The translations under genes and the position numbers were made by a program. From Lactobacillus sp. ESL0700 (GTDB lineage: Bacteria; Bacillota; Bacilli; Lactobacillales; Lactobacillaceae): 64,000 nt of DNA. How positions within the stretch are numbered: the first letter of the stretch is position 1; each line of letters begins with the position of its first letter. The notes below the pieces were generated by a model. It searched no databases and was not told where the DNA came from. It saw only the letters and a program-made list of their open reading frames with translations. The stretch is from positions 1,437,001 to 1,501,000 of the forward strand of contig NZ_CP113930.1 in NCBI RefSeq assembly GCF_029392095.1. The letters are read 5' to 3'. Below are positions 17,382 through 28,190 of the stretch, in pieces.

Positions 17382-20300
17382 CTATTTTTTGAAATTTTTT
17401 ACTAAAATGTAATGACCATGACTTGCGTGATAGTACTTCTTACCATTGATTGTCTTAGTACCATAAACCTTAATCTTTTGACCTTTTCCTAGTTTTTTAC
17501 CACTAAGACGATGACCCTTCTTATTGTAAACATATGCATTGTGCTTTAAACGTAATTCACTACCCTTAAAGTTACCAGCTGCGATATATTTACCATGCAG
17601 AACGCTGTAGAACTTTCGACCATGAATATAAACAGTATCATAAGCCTTCATCTTCTTACCGCGTTTCAATATCTTCTTACCAATCCGCTTACCTTTAGAG
17701 TTATAGACATAAGCATTGTGACGCAGCTTCTTTTCAAAGCCAATGAAGTTTAGTGCATCTACATAATGATTATCACCAATATAATAGTAATACGTACCAT
17801 TAATCAATTGTTGATCACCGTATGTATTAACCATTGTATGAGCAGTCATAACCAAATCATCAACCCGATTACCATTCTCATCATAAACATAAGCGTTATG
17901 TTGTAATTCTTTAATTACCGCATTTTCTGTGGCATTCGAAGTTGAGGTAGATGCTGAATTTGAAGCAGATGGTGTGTTGGAAGCAGGTACATAGTTGCCT
18001 CCGCCACCGTTGTCCCAGTTGCCGTTCCATTCATCAGCAGATGACTTACTCTTGCTGTCACTTTCGCTTGCAACGGTTGAAGTTGATTCACTGGCACTCG
18101 TACTTGCACTGATTGAGCTGCCGCTCTCGCTTGTACTTATGATAACTGACGTGCTGTCACTCTCACTAGTTGAAGTACTTGCACTGGCTGAACTATTACC
18201 GTCACTAATTGAAGCACTTTCACTCATACTTGCACTCACTGAGCTATTGCTATCACTAATTGATGTGCTTTCACTCATACTTGCACTCACTGAGCTATTA
18301 CTATTACTAATTGATGTGCTTAGACTCTCACTAGCACTACTTACAAGTGAATTACTGTCACTCATACTTGTACTTGCAGAGCTGTTGCTGTCACTAATTG
18401 ATGTGCTGAAGCTATTACTTTGACTAAGAACAATTGAATTACTGAAGCTAAGTGATTTGCTATAGCTTTCACTTTCACTACTTGCTTCAGATTTACTATC
18501 TCTCACACTTGCAGATTCACTCAAACTTGCGGAGTAGGAGCTGTTGTTAACTGAATTACTGTAACTTTCACTAGTACTATCAGCCATTGACTTACTTAAA
18601 CTTTCACTAGTTGATCTACTCATGCTTGCAAGATAGTCGCTGGTACTGATTGAGGCACTAAAGCTGTCACTTTGACTTAAAACTGTTGAGTTACTTAGGC
18701 TAAGCGATGTACTTTCTCTGTCAGCTACAAATTGACTGTCTCTTTGACTAGTCGAAGTACTAAAACTTGCGGAGTATGAACTGTTGTTAACTGATTCACT
18801 GTAGCTTGTACTTGTACTGTCAGCTAGTGACTTACTTTGACTTGCTGCAGTTGAACGACTGTTACTTGCTTCCAAATCACTAGTACTGATTGATGTACTG
18901 AAGCTCTCACTTTGACTTTCGGCAACTGAATTACTATCACTCAGTGACTTGCTGTAACTTTCGCTTGCACTGATTGCAGAAGCTTGGCTATTGCTTTGAC
19001 TTGTTGATGTGCTCAAGCTTGCTGCGTATGAACTGTTGTTGACTGAAATGCTGTAACTTTCACTTGCGCTTTCAGCTTGTGATTGGCTCCAACTCTCACT
19101 TGTTGAACGACTGATACTTGCAAGGTAATCGCTATTGCTAATTGATAAGCTATAGCTGTCACTTTGACTAAGAACAATTGAGTTGCTCAAGCTAAGTGAC
19201 TTGCTTGTGCTCAAGCTGATAGCATCTGATACTGAATTACTATCGCTCAGTGAAGTACTATAGCTGTCACTATTGCTTGTAACTACCGAATTACTGTCAC
19301 TTAATGATGAACTGTAACTCTGACTGTTACTTTCTGCAGCTGACTTGCTGTCACTTGTACTCGTTGAAGTACTTGTATTTGCAGAAGAATTACTATCGCT
19401 TACTGATTTACTGTAACTTTCACTAGTACTGTCGACTGCTGATTGGCTGTCCTTCTGACTAGTTGAAGTACTCAAACTTGCGGAGTATGAGCTGTTATTA
19501 ACTGAAGCACTGTAGCTGTCGCTAGAACTTCCAGCCATTGACCTACTGTTACTCTCACTCGTTGAGCGGCTGGTACTTGCCAAGTAATTACTATCACTAA
19601 TTGAAGTACTGTAACTTGCGCTCTCGCTATCAGCCTTTGATTTACTATTACTTTCACTAGTTGAGCGACTAACACTTGCCAAGTAATCACTGCCACTGAT
19701 TGAAGTGCTGAAACTATTACTTTGACTAGCAACCAATGAGTTACTTGCACTAGCTGCTGAATTACTGTCACTCAATGAAGAGCTGTAGCTTTCACTTGTA
19801 CTATCGGCAGCTGACTTGCTGTTGCTTGCACTCGTTGAAGCAACTTGACTTGCCAAGCTGCTACTATCAGCTAACGAGTTGCTATAGCTTTCGCTAGCGC
19901 TAACTGCAGTTGACTTACTATCTCTTGCACTTGCCGATGCACTCAAGCTTGCAGAATATGAACTGTTGTTGACTGATGCACTATAACTTTGACTAGTACT
20001 ATCTGCTTCTGACTTGCTTTGGCTGGCACTTGTTGAGCGACTATTGCTTGCAATAATGTCACTATCGCTAACTGATGTGCTAAAGCTCTTACTTTGACTC
20101 TCAGCTTGTGAATTACTTGCGCTAGCTGAAATGCTTGTACTATCAGCTGTCGACTTGCTGTCACTCTGACTGGTCGATGTGCTTGCACTACCACTGACAC
20201 TTGTGCTATCGGCAGTTGATTTACTGTTGCTTGCACTCGTTGAAGCGCTTTGACTTGCTGAAACATTACTGTCACTGAGCGAAGTACTGAAACTCTGACT

Positions 20301-23300
20301 ATTACTGTCAGCCTCAGACTTACTTTGGCTGGCACTGGTTGAAGTGCTCAAACTTGCTGCATATGAACTATTCTTAACTGAATTACTGTAACTTTCACTT
20401 GCACTATCAGCCTTCGACTTACTATTACTTTCACTCGTTGAGCGACTAATACTTGCAATGTAATCACTCGTGCTTAGTGAATTACTAAAGCTTTCACTTT
20501 GGCTACTGCCCGTTGCATTACTTGCACTGATTACTGAGTTACTCTCACTTAATGATTTACTATAACTTTGACTGGTACTGTCTGCTGCTGATTTACTGTC
20601 ACTGGCACTTGTCGATGTACTTTGACTATAACTTTCACTCGTGCTGATTACAGCTGAGTTACTATCCTTGATTGAGTTACTGTAACTTTGACTAGTACTG
20701 TCAACAGTTGACTTACTGTCACTTGCACTGGTTGATGTACTTTGGCTATAGCTTTCACTAGCACTATCAACAGTTGACTTACTGTCTTTTTGACTACCTG
20801 AAGTGCTTAGACTTGCAGAATATGAACTGTTATTAACTGAATTGCTATAGCTTTCACTGGTGCTATCTGCCTTTGATCTACTATTGCTTTCACTCGTTGA
20901 ACGACTAGCACTTGCAAAAGAATCACTGGTACTTACTGAGTCACTGAAACTTTGACTCTGACTTTGTGCCTTAGAATTACTTGCACTGGCTGATAAGTTA
21001 CTGTCACTTAATGATTTACTATAACTTTGACTGGTACTATCTGCCGCCGACTTACTGTCACTTGCACTTGTTGAGGTACTTTGGCTATAACTCTCACTTG
21101 CACTGACTACTGCAGAATTACTATCCTTGATTGAGTTACTATAACTTTGACTAGTACTGTCAGCCTCTGACTTGCTTTGACTGGCACTTGTTGATGTACT
21201 TGCATTAGTCGATGTGCTTGTGCTGTCAGCTGTCGACTTACTATTACTTTGACTCCTCGATGCACTTTGACTAGCTGAAACATTACTGTCACTAATCGAA
21301 GTACTGAAGCTTTCACTCGCACTTACTACTGTAGAGTTACTATCTTTAATTGAATCGCTGTAACTTTGACTGGTACTATCTGCCTGTGACTTACTATCAC
21401 TTTGACTCTTTGATGTACTCTGACTAGCTGAAACATTACTGTCACTAATCGAAGTACTGAAGCTTTCACTCGCACTTACTGCTGTTGACTTACTGTCTCT
21501 TGCACTTGCTGATGTACTTAAACTTGCAGAATATGAACTGTTATTAACTGAGTTACTGTAACTTTCGCTCGTGCTCTCTGCCTTCGACTTACTATTACTT
21601 TCACTCGTTGAACGACTGGTACTTGCAATGTAATCACTGGTACTTACTGAATCACTAAAGCTTTCACTTTGGCTACTGCCCGTTGCATTACTTGCACTGA
21701 TTACTGAGTTACTCTCACTTAATGATTTACTATAACTTTGACTGGTACTGTCTGCTGTTGACTTACTGTCTCTTGCACTTGCTGATGCACTTAAACTTGC
21801 AGAATATGAACTGTTATTAACTGAATTACTGTAACTTTCACTCGTGCTATCTGCCCGTGATTTACTGTTACTCTCGCTGGCTGAACGACTACCACTGGCA
21901 AAAGCATCACTTGTACTTATTGAGTTACTAAAGCTTTCACTTGCACTTACTGCAGTTGACTTGCTTTGACTTGTGCTAGTTGATGTACTTGCATTAGTCG
22001 ATGTGCTTGTGCTGTCAGCTGTCGACTTACTATCACTTTGACTCTTTGATGTACTCTGACTTGCCGATACATTACTATTGCTAATTGAAGTACTGAAGCT
22101 TTCACTCGCACTTACTACTGTAGAGTTACTATCTTTAATCGAATCGCTGTAACTTTGACTGGTACTATCTGCCTGTGACTTACTCTGACTTGCACTCGTT
22201 GAAGTACTTGCATTAGTCGATGTGCTTGTGCTGTCAGCTGTCGACTTACTATCACTTTGACTCTTTGATGTACTCTGACTTGCCGATACATTACTATTGC
22301 TAATTGAAGTACTGAAGCTTTCACTCGCACTTACTACTGTAGAATTACTATCTTTAATTGAATCGCTGTAACTTTGACTGGTACTATCTGCCTGTGACTT
22401 ACTCTGACTTGCCGAAACATTACTATTGCTAATTGACGTACTGAAGCTTTCACTCGCACTTACTACTGTCGAGTTACTATCTTTAATTGAATTACTGTAA
22501 CTTTGACTGGTACTGTCTGCCTGTGACTTACTTTGACTTGTGCTAGTTGAGGTACTTACATTAGTCGATGTGCTTGTGCTGTCAGCTGTCGACTTACTAT
22601 CACTCTGACTCTTTGATGTACTCTGACTAGCTGATACATTACTATTGCTAATTGAAGTACTGAAGCTTTCACTTGCACTTACTGCTGTTGACTTGCTTTG
22701 ACTGGCACTTGTTGATGTACTTGCATTAGTCGATGTGCTTGTGCTGTCAGCTGTCGACTTACTATCACTCTGACTCTTTGATGTACTCTGACTTGCCGAC
22801 ACATTACTATTGCTAATTGAAGTACTGAAGCTTTCACTTGCACTTACTACTGTCGAGTTACTATCTTTGATCGAATCGCTGTAACTTTGACTGGTACTGT
22901 CTGCCTGTGACTTACTTTGACTTGTGCTAGTTGAGGTACTTACATTAGTCGATGTACTTGTGCTGTCAGCTGTCGACTTACTTTCACTTTGACTCTTTGA
23001 TGTACTCTGACTAGCTGATACATTACTGTCACTAATTGAAGTACTGAAGCTTTCACTCGCACTTACTACTGTAGAATTACTATCTTTAATTGAATCGCTG
23101 TAACTTTGACTGGTACTATCTGCCTGTGACTTACTCTGACTTGCCGAAACATTACTATTGCTAATTGAAGTACTGAAGCTTTCACTCGCACTTACTACTG
23201 TAGAGTTACTATCTTTAATCGAATCGCTGTAACTTTGACTGGTACTATCTGCCTGTGACTTGCTTTGACTGGCACTTGTTGATGTACTTGCATTAGTCGA

Positions 23301-26300
23301 TGTGCTTGTGCTGTCAGCTGTCGACTTACTATCACTCTGACTCTTTGATGTACTCTGACTTGCCGACACATTACTATTGCTAATTGAAGTACTGAAGCTT
23401 TCACTCGCACTTACTACTGTAGAGTTACTATCTTTAATCGAATCGCTGTAACTTTGACTGGTACTATCTGCCTGTGACTTGCTTTGACTGGCACTTGTTG
23501 ATGTACTTGCATTAGTCGATGTGCTTGTGCTGTCAGCTGTCGACTTACTATCACTCTGACTCTTTGATGTACTCTGACTTGCCGACACATTACTATTGCT
23601 AATTGAAGTACTGAAGCTTTCACTCGCACTTACTACTGTCGAGTTACTATCTTTGATCGAATCGCTGTAACTTTGACTGGTACTGTCTGCCTGTGACTTA
23701 CTTTGACTTGTGCTAGTTGAGGTACTTACATTAGTCGATGTGCTTGTGCTGTCAGCTGTCGACTTACTTTCACTTTGACTCTTTGATGTACTCTGACTAG
23801 CTGATACATTACTGTCACTAATCGAAGTACTGAAGCTTTCACTTGCACTGTCTGCTGTTGACTTGCTTTGACTGGCACTTGTTGATGTACTTGCATTAGT
23901 CGATGTGCTTGTGCTGTCAGCTGTCGACTTACTATCACTCTGACTCTTTGATGTACTCTGACTTGCCGACACATTACTATTGCTAATTGAAGTACTGAAG
24001 CTTTCACTCGCACTTACTACTGTCGAGTTACTATCTTTAATCGAATCACTGTAACTTTGACTGGTGCTATCTGCCTGTGACTTACTCTGACTTGCACTCG
24101 TGGAAGTACTTTGACTAGTTGATGTGCTTGCACTATCTACCGTCGACTTACTATCACTCTCGCTTGTTGACGTACTTTGACTGATTGATGTACTAGTGCT
24201 ATCAACTGTCGACTTACTATTGCTCTCACTCGTTGATGTGCTTTGACTAGTTGATGTGCTTGCACTATCTACCGTCGACTTACTATTACTCTCGCTTGTT
24301 GACGTACTTTGACTAGTTGATGTACTTGCACTGTCTGCAGCCGATTTACTATTACTCTCGCTTGTTGACGTACTTTGACTAGTTGATGTACTTGCACTGT
24401 CTGCAGCCGATTTACTATTACTCTCGCTTGTTGACGTACTTTGACTGATTGACGTACTTGTACTTTCAACTGTCGATTTACTGTTGCTTTCGCTTGTTGA
24501 AGCACTTTGACTGATTGACGTACTTGTACTTTCAACTGTCGATTTACTGTTGCTTTCGCTTGTTGAAGCACTTTGACTAGTTGATGTATTTACACTTGTA
24601 CTTTCAACTGTCGACTTACTTTGACTTATCGATGTGCTTGCACTGTCTGCAATTGACTTACTATTGCTCTCACTTGTTGAGGTACTTTGACTAGTTGATG
24701 TGCTTGCACTGTCTGCAATTGACTTACTATTACTTTCGCTTGTTGACGTGCTCTGACTTATCGATGTGCTTGCACTGTCTGCAATCGACTTACTATTACT
24801 CTCGCTTGTTGACGTACTTTGACTAGTTGATGTACTTGCACTGTCTGCAGCCGATTTACTATTACTCTCGCTTGTTGACGTACTTTGACTAGTTGATGTG
24901 CTTGCACTATCAACTGTCGACTTACTGTTGCTTTCGCTCGTCGAAGTACTTTGACTGATTGACGTACTTGTACTTTCAACTGTCGATTTACTGTTACTCT
25001 CACTTGTTGACGTGCTCTGACTTATCGAGGTACTTGTACTAGTGCTATCAACTGTCGATTTACTGTTACTCTCACTTGTTGAAGTACTTTGACTAGTAGA
25101 TGTGCTTGCACTATCAACTGTTGATTTACTATTACTCTCACTTGTTGACGTGCTCTGACTTATCGAGGTACTTGTACTAGTGCTATCAACTGTCGATTTA
25201 CTATTACTCTCACTTGTTGAAGTACTTTGACTAGTTGATGTACTTGCACTGTCTGCAGCCGATTTACTATTACTCTCGCTTGTTGACGTACTTTGACTAG
25301 TTGATGTGCTTGCACTATCAACTGTCGATTTACTGTCTTTGATTGAATTACTATCGCTGATTGAAATACTAAAGCTTTCACTCGCACTTATTACTTTTGA
25401 ATTACTATCTTTAAGTGACTTACTGTAACTCTCACTTGCACTATCAGCTATCGACTTACTGTCTTTCTGACTCTGCGATGTACTCCGACTAGCTGACGCA
25501 TTACTATCACTAATTGAGGTACTAAAGCTTTCACTCGCACTTATTACTTTTGAATTACTATCTTTAAGTGACTTACTGTAACTCTCACTTGCACTGTCCG
25601 CAGCCGACTTACTGTCTTTTTGACTCTTCGATGTACTTTGACTGGCCGAGACATTACTATCACTAATTGAAGTACTAAAGCTTTCACTCGCACTTGCTAC
25701 TTTCGAATTGCTATCTTTGATTGAATTACTATCGCTGATTGAAATACTAAAGCTCTCACTCGTACTGTCTGCAGCCGATTTACTGTCGCTCTTACTTGTT
25801 GATGTACTTTGACTAGTTGAAGTACTTTGGCTAATTGATGTACTTACACTAGTACTATTAGCTGCTAATTCACTATCTTTTAGTGAATTACTATCGCTGA
25901 TTGAAATGCTAAAGCTTTCACTCGCACTAACTACTTTTGAGTTACTATCCTTAATCGAATTACTGTAACTTTCACTCGCACTATCAGCTATCGACTTACT
26001 GTCTTTTTGACTCCTCGACGTACTCTGACTAGCCGAAACATTACTATTACTAATTGATGTACTAAAGCTTTCACTCGCACTGACTACTTTCGAGTTACTA
26101 TCCTTAATCGAATTACTATAACTTTCACTCGCACTATCGGCTATCGACTTACTTTGCGATGTGCTCTGACTAGCCGAAACATTACTGTCACTTATTGATG
26201 TACTAAAGCTCTGACTTGCACTATCGTCTGCATCCAACGAACTAAAGTATAGGCTTGCACTTTTAGACATCGAGTCACTAATAACTAGGCTTGTTGAGTA

Positions 26301-27362
26301 ACTTTTACTTGCGGAAGCACTCTGACTATATGCATCTGAAAGGAATGCTGAGTAACTTTTACTTGTTGATACAGAAGACAGTGAGTAACTTTTACTTGCG
26401 GAATCACTCTGACTATATACATCTGAAAGGGATGCTGAGTAACTTTTACTTGTTGATGCAGAAGCCAGTGAGTAACTGGTACTTGCGGAAGTGCTCTGAC
26501 TATATATATTCGAAAATAATTCTGAGCGACTTTTACTTGCTGAAGTACTCTGACTGGCTGACAAAGCACTCCTGCTTTGACTTAGTGATTTGCTGGTACT
26601 TGCCGACTGGCTTAAGCTTACTACGAAATCAATTAAACTAATTGAATTACTGTAACTTGCTTTACTTGACAAAAAATCACTGGTACTTGCGGAAATGCTA
26701 TGGCTGTATATACTTGATAAGTGTGTTGACTTTGATTGACTAGCACTAAGGCTCTGACTATATTGACTATATACATCTGATGAGTAATCTTTTGTATTTA
26801 CTTCACTATTAGAGTTACTTGCATCATAATTACTAGTACTTTCTAACCCTCTTTGATCATTAGCCTTTGAAGAAGTTAACGATCCTTGTTCATCTAGTGC
26901 TGACTTGGAAATCTCTAACTGTTGCTTAACTACTTTACTCGTTGCATTAGCTGAAGCAGATTCAATAGTTGACATTGAACTAGCAGTTAATTGTGACTTA
27001 ATAGCCATACTCTGTGCTTCATTTTGATCAACAGCCGACTGTGAGTTATAACGAGTGGTTTGTTGCTGACTGAGAGCTTTTATAGAATTATCTTGTACTG
27101 ACTGTTTTTGTGCAGTCTGAGAGGCTGGAATTACTGCCGAGTTGGCATTAACCAGTAAATGTTCATAATTAGTGGTCTTAATCTTGGGAACATTAGTTGC
27201 TGCGTGAGCTACTTGCGGCGAATTTAACAAGCCGCCCAAAATACCGCCAAGTCCAGCTGTACCTGCTGTTAATAAATTACGCCGAATTGAACGGATTTTA
27301 TCTAATTTTTCTTTTTCACTTAGCTCTTTCTTTGAATTTTTATTCTGATCTGAATTTACCAT
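17382..27362 (-). CDS. Giant serine-rich-repeat surface protein with C-terminal SLAP-like anchor
   Basis: An unbroken frame of about 3,326 residues. Parts in order: charged N-terminus (1-30); hydrophobic, glycine-rich export signal (about 31-57, ending VAHAA); non-repetitive region (about 58-190); enormous serine-rich repeat region (about 190-3110) where roughly every second residue is Ser, with Thr, Ala, Asp, Lys, Gln and Asn between; short Trp/Gly linker; and three SLAP-type modules (about 3153-3326), each starting with HNAYVY. There is no LPXTG motif or C-terminal membrane helix, so attachment is probably non-covalent. The family is normally O-glycosylated and acts in adhesion or biofilm, but no secA2/secY2 or glycosyltransferase genes lie nearby. 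ATG at 27362 fits AGGTG better than GTG 27371. Confidence 0.88.
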   Translation of the reverse strand: MVNSDQNKNSKKELSEKEKLDKIRSIRRNLLTAGTAGLGGILGGLLNSPQVAHAATNVPKIKTTNYEHLLVNANSAVIPASQTAQKQSVQDNSIKALSQQQTTRYNSQSAVDQNEAQSMAIKSQLTASSMSTIESASANATSKVVKQQLEISKSALDEQGSLTSSKANDQRGLESTSNYDASNSNSEVNTKDYSSDVYSQYSQSLSASQSKSTHLSSIYSHSISASTSDFLSSKASYSNSISLIDFVVSLSQSASTSKSLSQSRSALSASQSTSASKSRSELFSNIYSQSTSASTSYSLASASTSKSYSASLSDVYSQSDSASKSYSLSSVSTSKSYSAFLSDAYSQSASASKSYSTSLVISDSMSKSASLYFSSLDADDSASQSFSTSISDSNVSASQSTSQSKSIADSASESYSNSIKDSNSKVVSASESFSTSISNSNVSASQSTSRSQKDSKSIADSASESYSNSIKDSNSKVVSASESFSISISDSNSLKDSELAANSTSVSTSISQSTSTSQSTSTSKSDSKSAADSTSESFSISISDSNSIKDSNSKVASASESFSTSISDSNVSASQSTSKSQKDSKSAADSASESYSKSLKDSNSKVISASESFSTSISDSNASASRSTSQSQKDSKSIADSASESYSKSLKDSNSKVISASESFSISISDSNSIKDSKSTVDSASTSTSQSTSTSESNSKSAADSASTSTSQSTSTSESNSKSTVDSTSTSTSISQSTSTSESNSKSTVDSASTSTSQSTSTSESNSKSTVDSTSTSTSISQSTSTSESNSKSTVESTSTSISQSTSTSESNSKSTVDSASTSTSQSTSTSESNSKSAADSASTSTSQSTSTSESNSKSIADSASTSISQSTSTSESNSKSIADSASTSTSQSTSTSESNSKSIADSASTSISQSKSTVESTSVNTSTSQSASTSESNSKSTVESTSTSISQSASTSESNSKSTVESTSTSISQSTSTSESNSKSAADSASTSTSQSTSTSESNSKSAADSASTSTSQSTSTSESNSKSTVDSASTSTSQSTSTSESNSKSTVDSTSTSISQSTSTSESDSKSTVDSASTSTSQSTSTSASQSKSQADSTSQSYSDSIKDSNSTVVSASESFSTSISNSNVSASQSTSKSQSDSKSTADSTSTSTNASTSTSASQSKSTADSASESFSTSISDSNVSASQSTSKSQSESKSTADSTSTSTNVSTSTSTSQSKSQADSTSQSYSDSIKDSNSTVVSASESFSTSISNSNVSASQSTSKSQSDSKSTADSTSTSTNASTSTSASQSKSQADSTSQSYSDSIKDSNSTVVSASESFSTSISNSNVSASQSTSKSQSDSKSTADSTSTSTNASTSTSASQSKSQADSTSQSYSDSIKDSNSTVVSASESFSTSISNSNVSASQSKSQADSTSQSYSDSIKDSNSTVVSASESFSTSISDSNVSASQSTSKSQSESKSTADSTSTSTNVSTSTSTSQSKSQADSTSQSYSDSIKDSNSTVVSASESFSTSISNSNVSASQSTSKSQSDSKSTADSTSTSTNASTSTSASQSKSTAVSASESFSTSISNSNVSASQSTSKSQSDSKSTADSTSTSTNVSTSTSTSQSKSQADSTSQSYSNSIKDSNSTVVSASESFSTSISNSNVSASQSKSQADSTSQSYSDSIKDSNSTVVSASESFSTSISNSNVSASQSTSKSQSDSKSTADSTSTSTNASTSTSASQSKSQADSTSQSYSDSIKDSNSTVVSASESFSTSISNSNVSASQSTSKSQSDSKSTADSTSTSTNASTSTSTSQSKSTAVSASESFSNSISTSDAFASGSRSASESNSKSRADSTSESYSNSVNNSSYSASLSASASARDSKSTADSTSQSYSKSLSESNSVISASNATGSSQSESFSDSVSTSDYIASTSRSTSESNSKSKAESTSESYSNSVNNSSYSASLSTSASARDSKSTAVSASESFSTSISDSNVSASQSTSKSQSDSKSQADSTSQSYSDSIKDSNSTVVSASESFSTSISDSNVSASQSASRSQSNSKSTADSTSTSTNASTSTSASQSKSEADSTSQSYSNSIKDSNSAVVSASESYSQSTSTSASDSKSAADSTSQSYSKSLSDSNLSASASNSKAQSQSQSFSDSVSTSDSFASASRSTSESNSRSKADSTSESYSNSVNNSSYSASLSTSGSQKDSKSTVDSASESYSQSTSTSASDSKSTVDSTSQSYSNSIKDSNSAVISTSESYSQSTSTSASDSKSAADSTSQSYSKSLSESNSVISASNATGSSQSESFSNSLSTSDYIASISRSTSESNSKSKADSASESYSNSVKNSSYAASLSTSTSASQSKSEADSNSQSFSTSLSDSNVSASQSASTSASNSKSTADSTSVSGSASTSTSQSDSKSTADSTSISASASNSQAESQSKSFSTSVSDSDIIASNSRSTSASQSKSEADSTSQSYSASVNNSSYSASLSASASARDSKSTAVSASESYSNSLADSSSLASQVASTSASNSKSAADSTSESYSSSLSDSNSAASASNSLVASQSNSFSTSISGSDYLASVSRSTSESNSKSKADSESASYSTSISDSNYLASTSRSTSESNSRSMAGSSSDSYSASVNNSSYSASLSTSTSQKDSQSAVDSTSESYSKSVSDSNSSANTSTSTSTSDSKSAAESNSQSYSSSLSDSNSVVTSNSDSYSTSLSDSNSVSDAISLSTSKSLSLSNSIVLSQSDSYSLSISNSDYLASISRSTSESWSQSQAESASESYSISVNNSSYAASLSTSTSQSNSQASAISASESYSKSLSDSNSVAESQSESFSTSISTSDLEASNSRSTAASQSKSLADSTSTSYSESVNNSSYSASFSTSTSQRDSQFVADRESTSLSLSNSTVLSQSDSFSASISTSDYLASMSRSTSESLSKSMADSTSESYSNSVNNSSYSASLSESASVRDSKSEASSESESYSKSLSFSNSIVLSQSNSFSTSISDSNSSASTSMSDSNSLVSSASESLSTSISNSNSSVSASMSESTSISDSNSSVSASMSESASISDGNSSASASTSTSESDSTSVIISTSESGSSISASTSASESTSTVASESDSKSKSSADEWNGNWDNGGGGNYVPASNTPSASNSASTSTSNATENAVIKELQHNAYVYDENGNRVDDLVMTAHTMVNTYGDQQLINGTYYYYIGDNHYVDALNFIGFEKKLRHNAYVYNSKGKRIGKKILKRGKKMKAYDTVYIHGRKFYSVLHGKYIAAGNFKGSELRLKHNAYVYNKKGHRLSGKKLGKGQKIKVYGTKTINGKKYYHASHGHYILVKNFKK
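18030..26800 (-). repeat. Serine-rich repeat tract (about 8.8 kb of degenerate tandem repeats)
   Basis: The coding strand of the SRR gene is built from several repeat families: units of about 22 residues around STSTSQSTSTSESNSKS (about 24,080-25,330), 73-residue units around SASESFSTSIS and SDSIKDSNST (about 21,280-24,080), and units with SYSNSVNNSSYSASLS (18.4-21.9 kb). Sub-blocks are identical at base level; others have drifted. This is protein-coding minisatellite DNA, not a CRISPR array. Confidence 0.85.
23195..23632 (-). repeat. Two adjacent, essentially identical 219-bp repeat units
   Basis: Bases 23195-23413 and 23414-23632 match essentially base for base (73 codons each), apart from the last few bases of the second. 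Close relatives occur at 22,115 and upstream. Such recent copies are expected sites of unequal recombination and length variation within the SRR protein. Confidence 0.85.
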
Positions 27363-27915
27363 TTTATACACCTAACACCTAATCTAATAATAGTTAACTT
27401 TGTTTTTATGACTATTACCTATACGTAACACCAAATTTTATTAATGCTAATTAAACCTGAAAAAACTTTTCATAATATAAAAAATAAAATACCTTGTATC
27501 CAAATTTATATTTGCACAGTAAGTAATTTAATCACAATTAATATAACAGTTATTCATATAAATTCAACAGTATCAACTATTTATTTACGCAAATAAAAAA
27601 TAACAGAGTATTATATAGCTAATTAAATACTCAATAATTTTTTATATTGCAACCAGATTTTAAAATAGTTAACGAAACAATTATATTAAATAACACATAT
27701 ATAATTTACTAGCAGTAAGATGCTTTGATCAACCAAAAATTAAATAACGCTCGTTTTTAAAGTCTTTACCAAATCTTAATATTTTGCATTGATTAAAAGT
27801 AAAATAAATTTATATTAATAAAATGCTTCGCTCATAATCGCATATCAATAATTATATAGGCTAAAAAGGCAATAATAAATGGTGAAAATTTTCTATTACT
27901 TAGCTATTCATAAAA

Positions 27916-28014
27916 TCATTCTATTACTTCAGAGGATAGATTAAAATTGTTTCTATAGTTCTCGATACTTACCTCATAAAATTGAAACCACTTCACCTTA
28001 ATCTTAGTTGACAC
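27916..28014 (-). CDS. Possible short ORF or gene remnant (32 codons)
   Basis: GTG at 28014 is preceded by GAGGAG at 8 bases and opens a 32-codon frame (starts MSTKIKVKWFQFYEV, ends SSEVIE, stop TGA). An ATG two bases upstream in another frame would give only 7 codons. Composition is protein-like rather than random AT-rich DNA, so this may be the 5' stub of a deleted gene or a small peptide gene. I do not recognise it. Confidence 0.25.
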   Translation of the reverse strand: MSTKIKVKWFQFYEVSIENYRNNFNLSSEVIE

Positions 28015-28153
28015 ATATAACACTCCTCAAGATATGAATTCATAATTTTTGTACAACTCGTAAAGTAGTAACTTCTATTGCTTTTGCCGAAGAAAATTAC
28101 TTAAAGTTTAGCAAATTAAATAATTTTCTTTATCAACAGGATTTAAAAATACG

Positions 28154-28190
28154 AAAAAAAAAGCAACTTACATTTCTGTAAATTGCTTTT
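28154..28190 (-). terminator. Terminator of rplK-rplA
   Basis: On the minus strand AAGCAATTTAC pairs with GTAAGTTGCTT around a short loop and is followed by a run of nine T. It lies about 20 bases after the rplA stop. Confidence 0.85.

Noticed and set aside
19472-25387. Several open frames of 70-130 codons, rich in Gln, Val and Arg, overlapping the SRR gene on the same strand in another frame
   Set aside because: They are a by-product of the Ser codon repeats, which contain no stop codon in that frame; they have no ribosome-binding sites and inherit the repeat period.
18030-26800. Regularly spaced repeats that might be taken for a CRISPR array
   Set aside because: Repeats are contiguous and in one long reading frame with no unique spacers and no cas genes nearby; it is a coding minisatellite.
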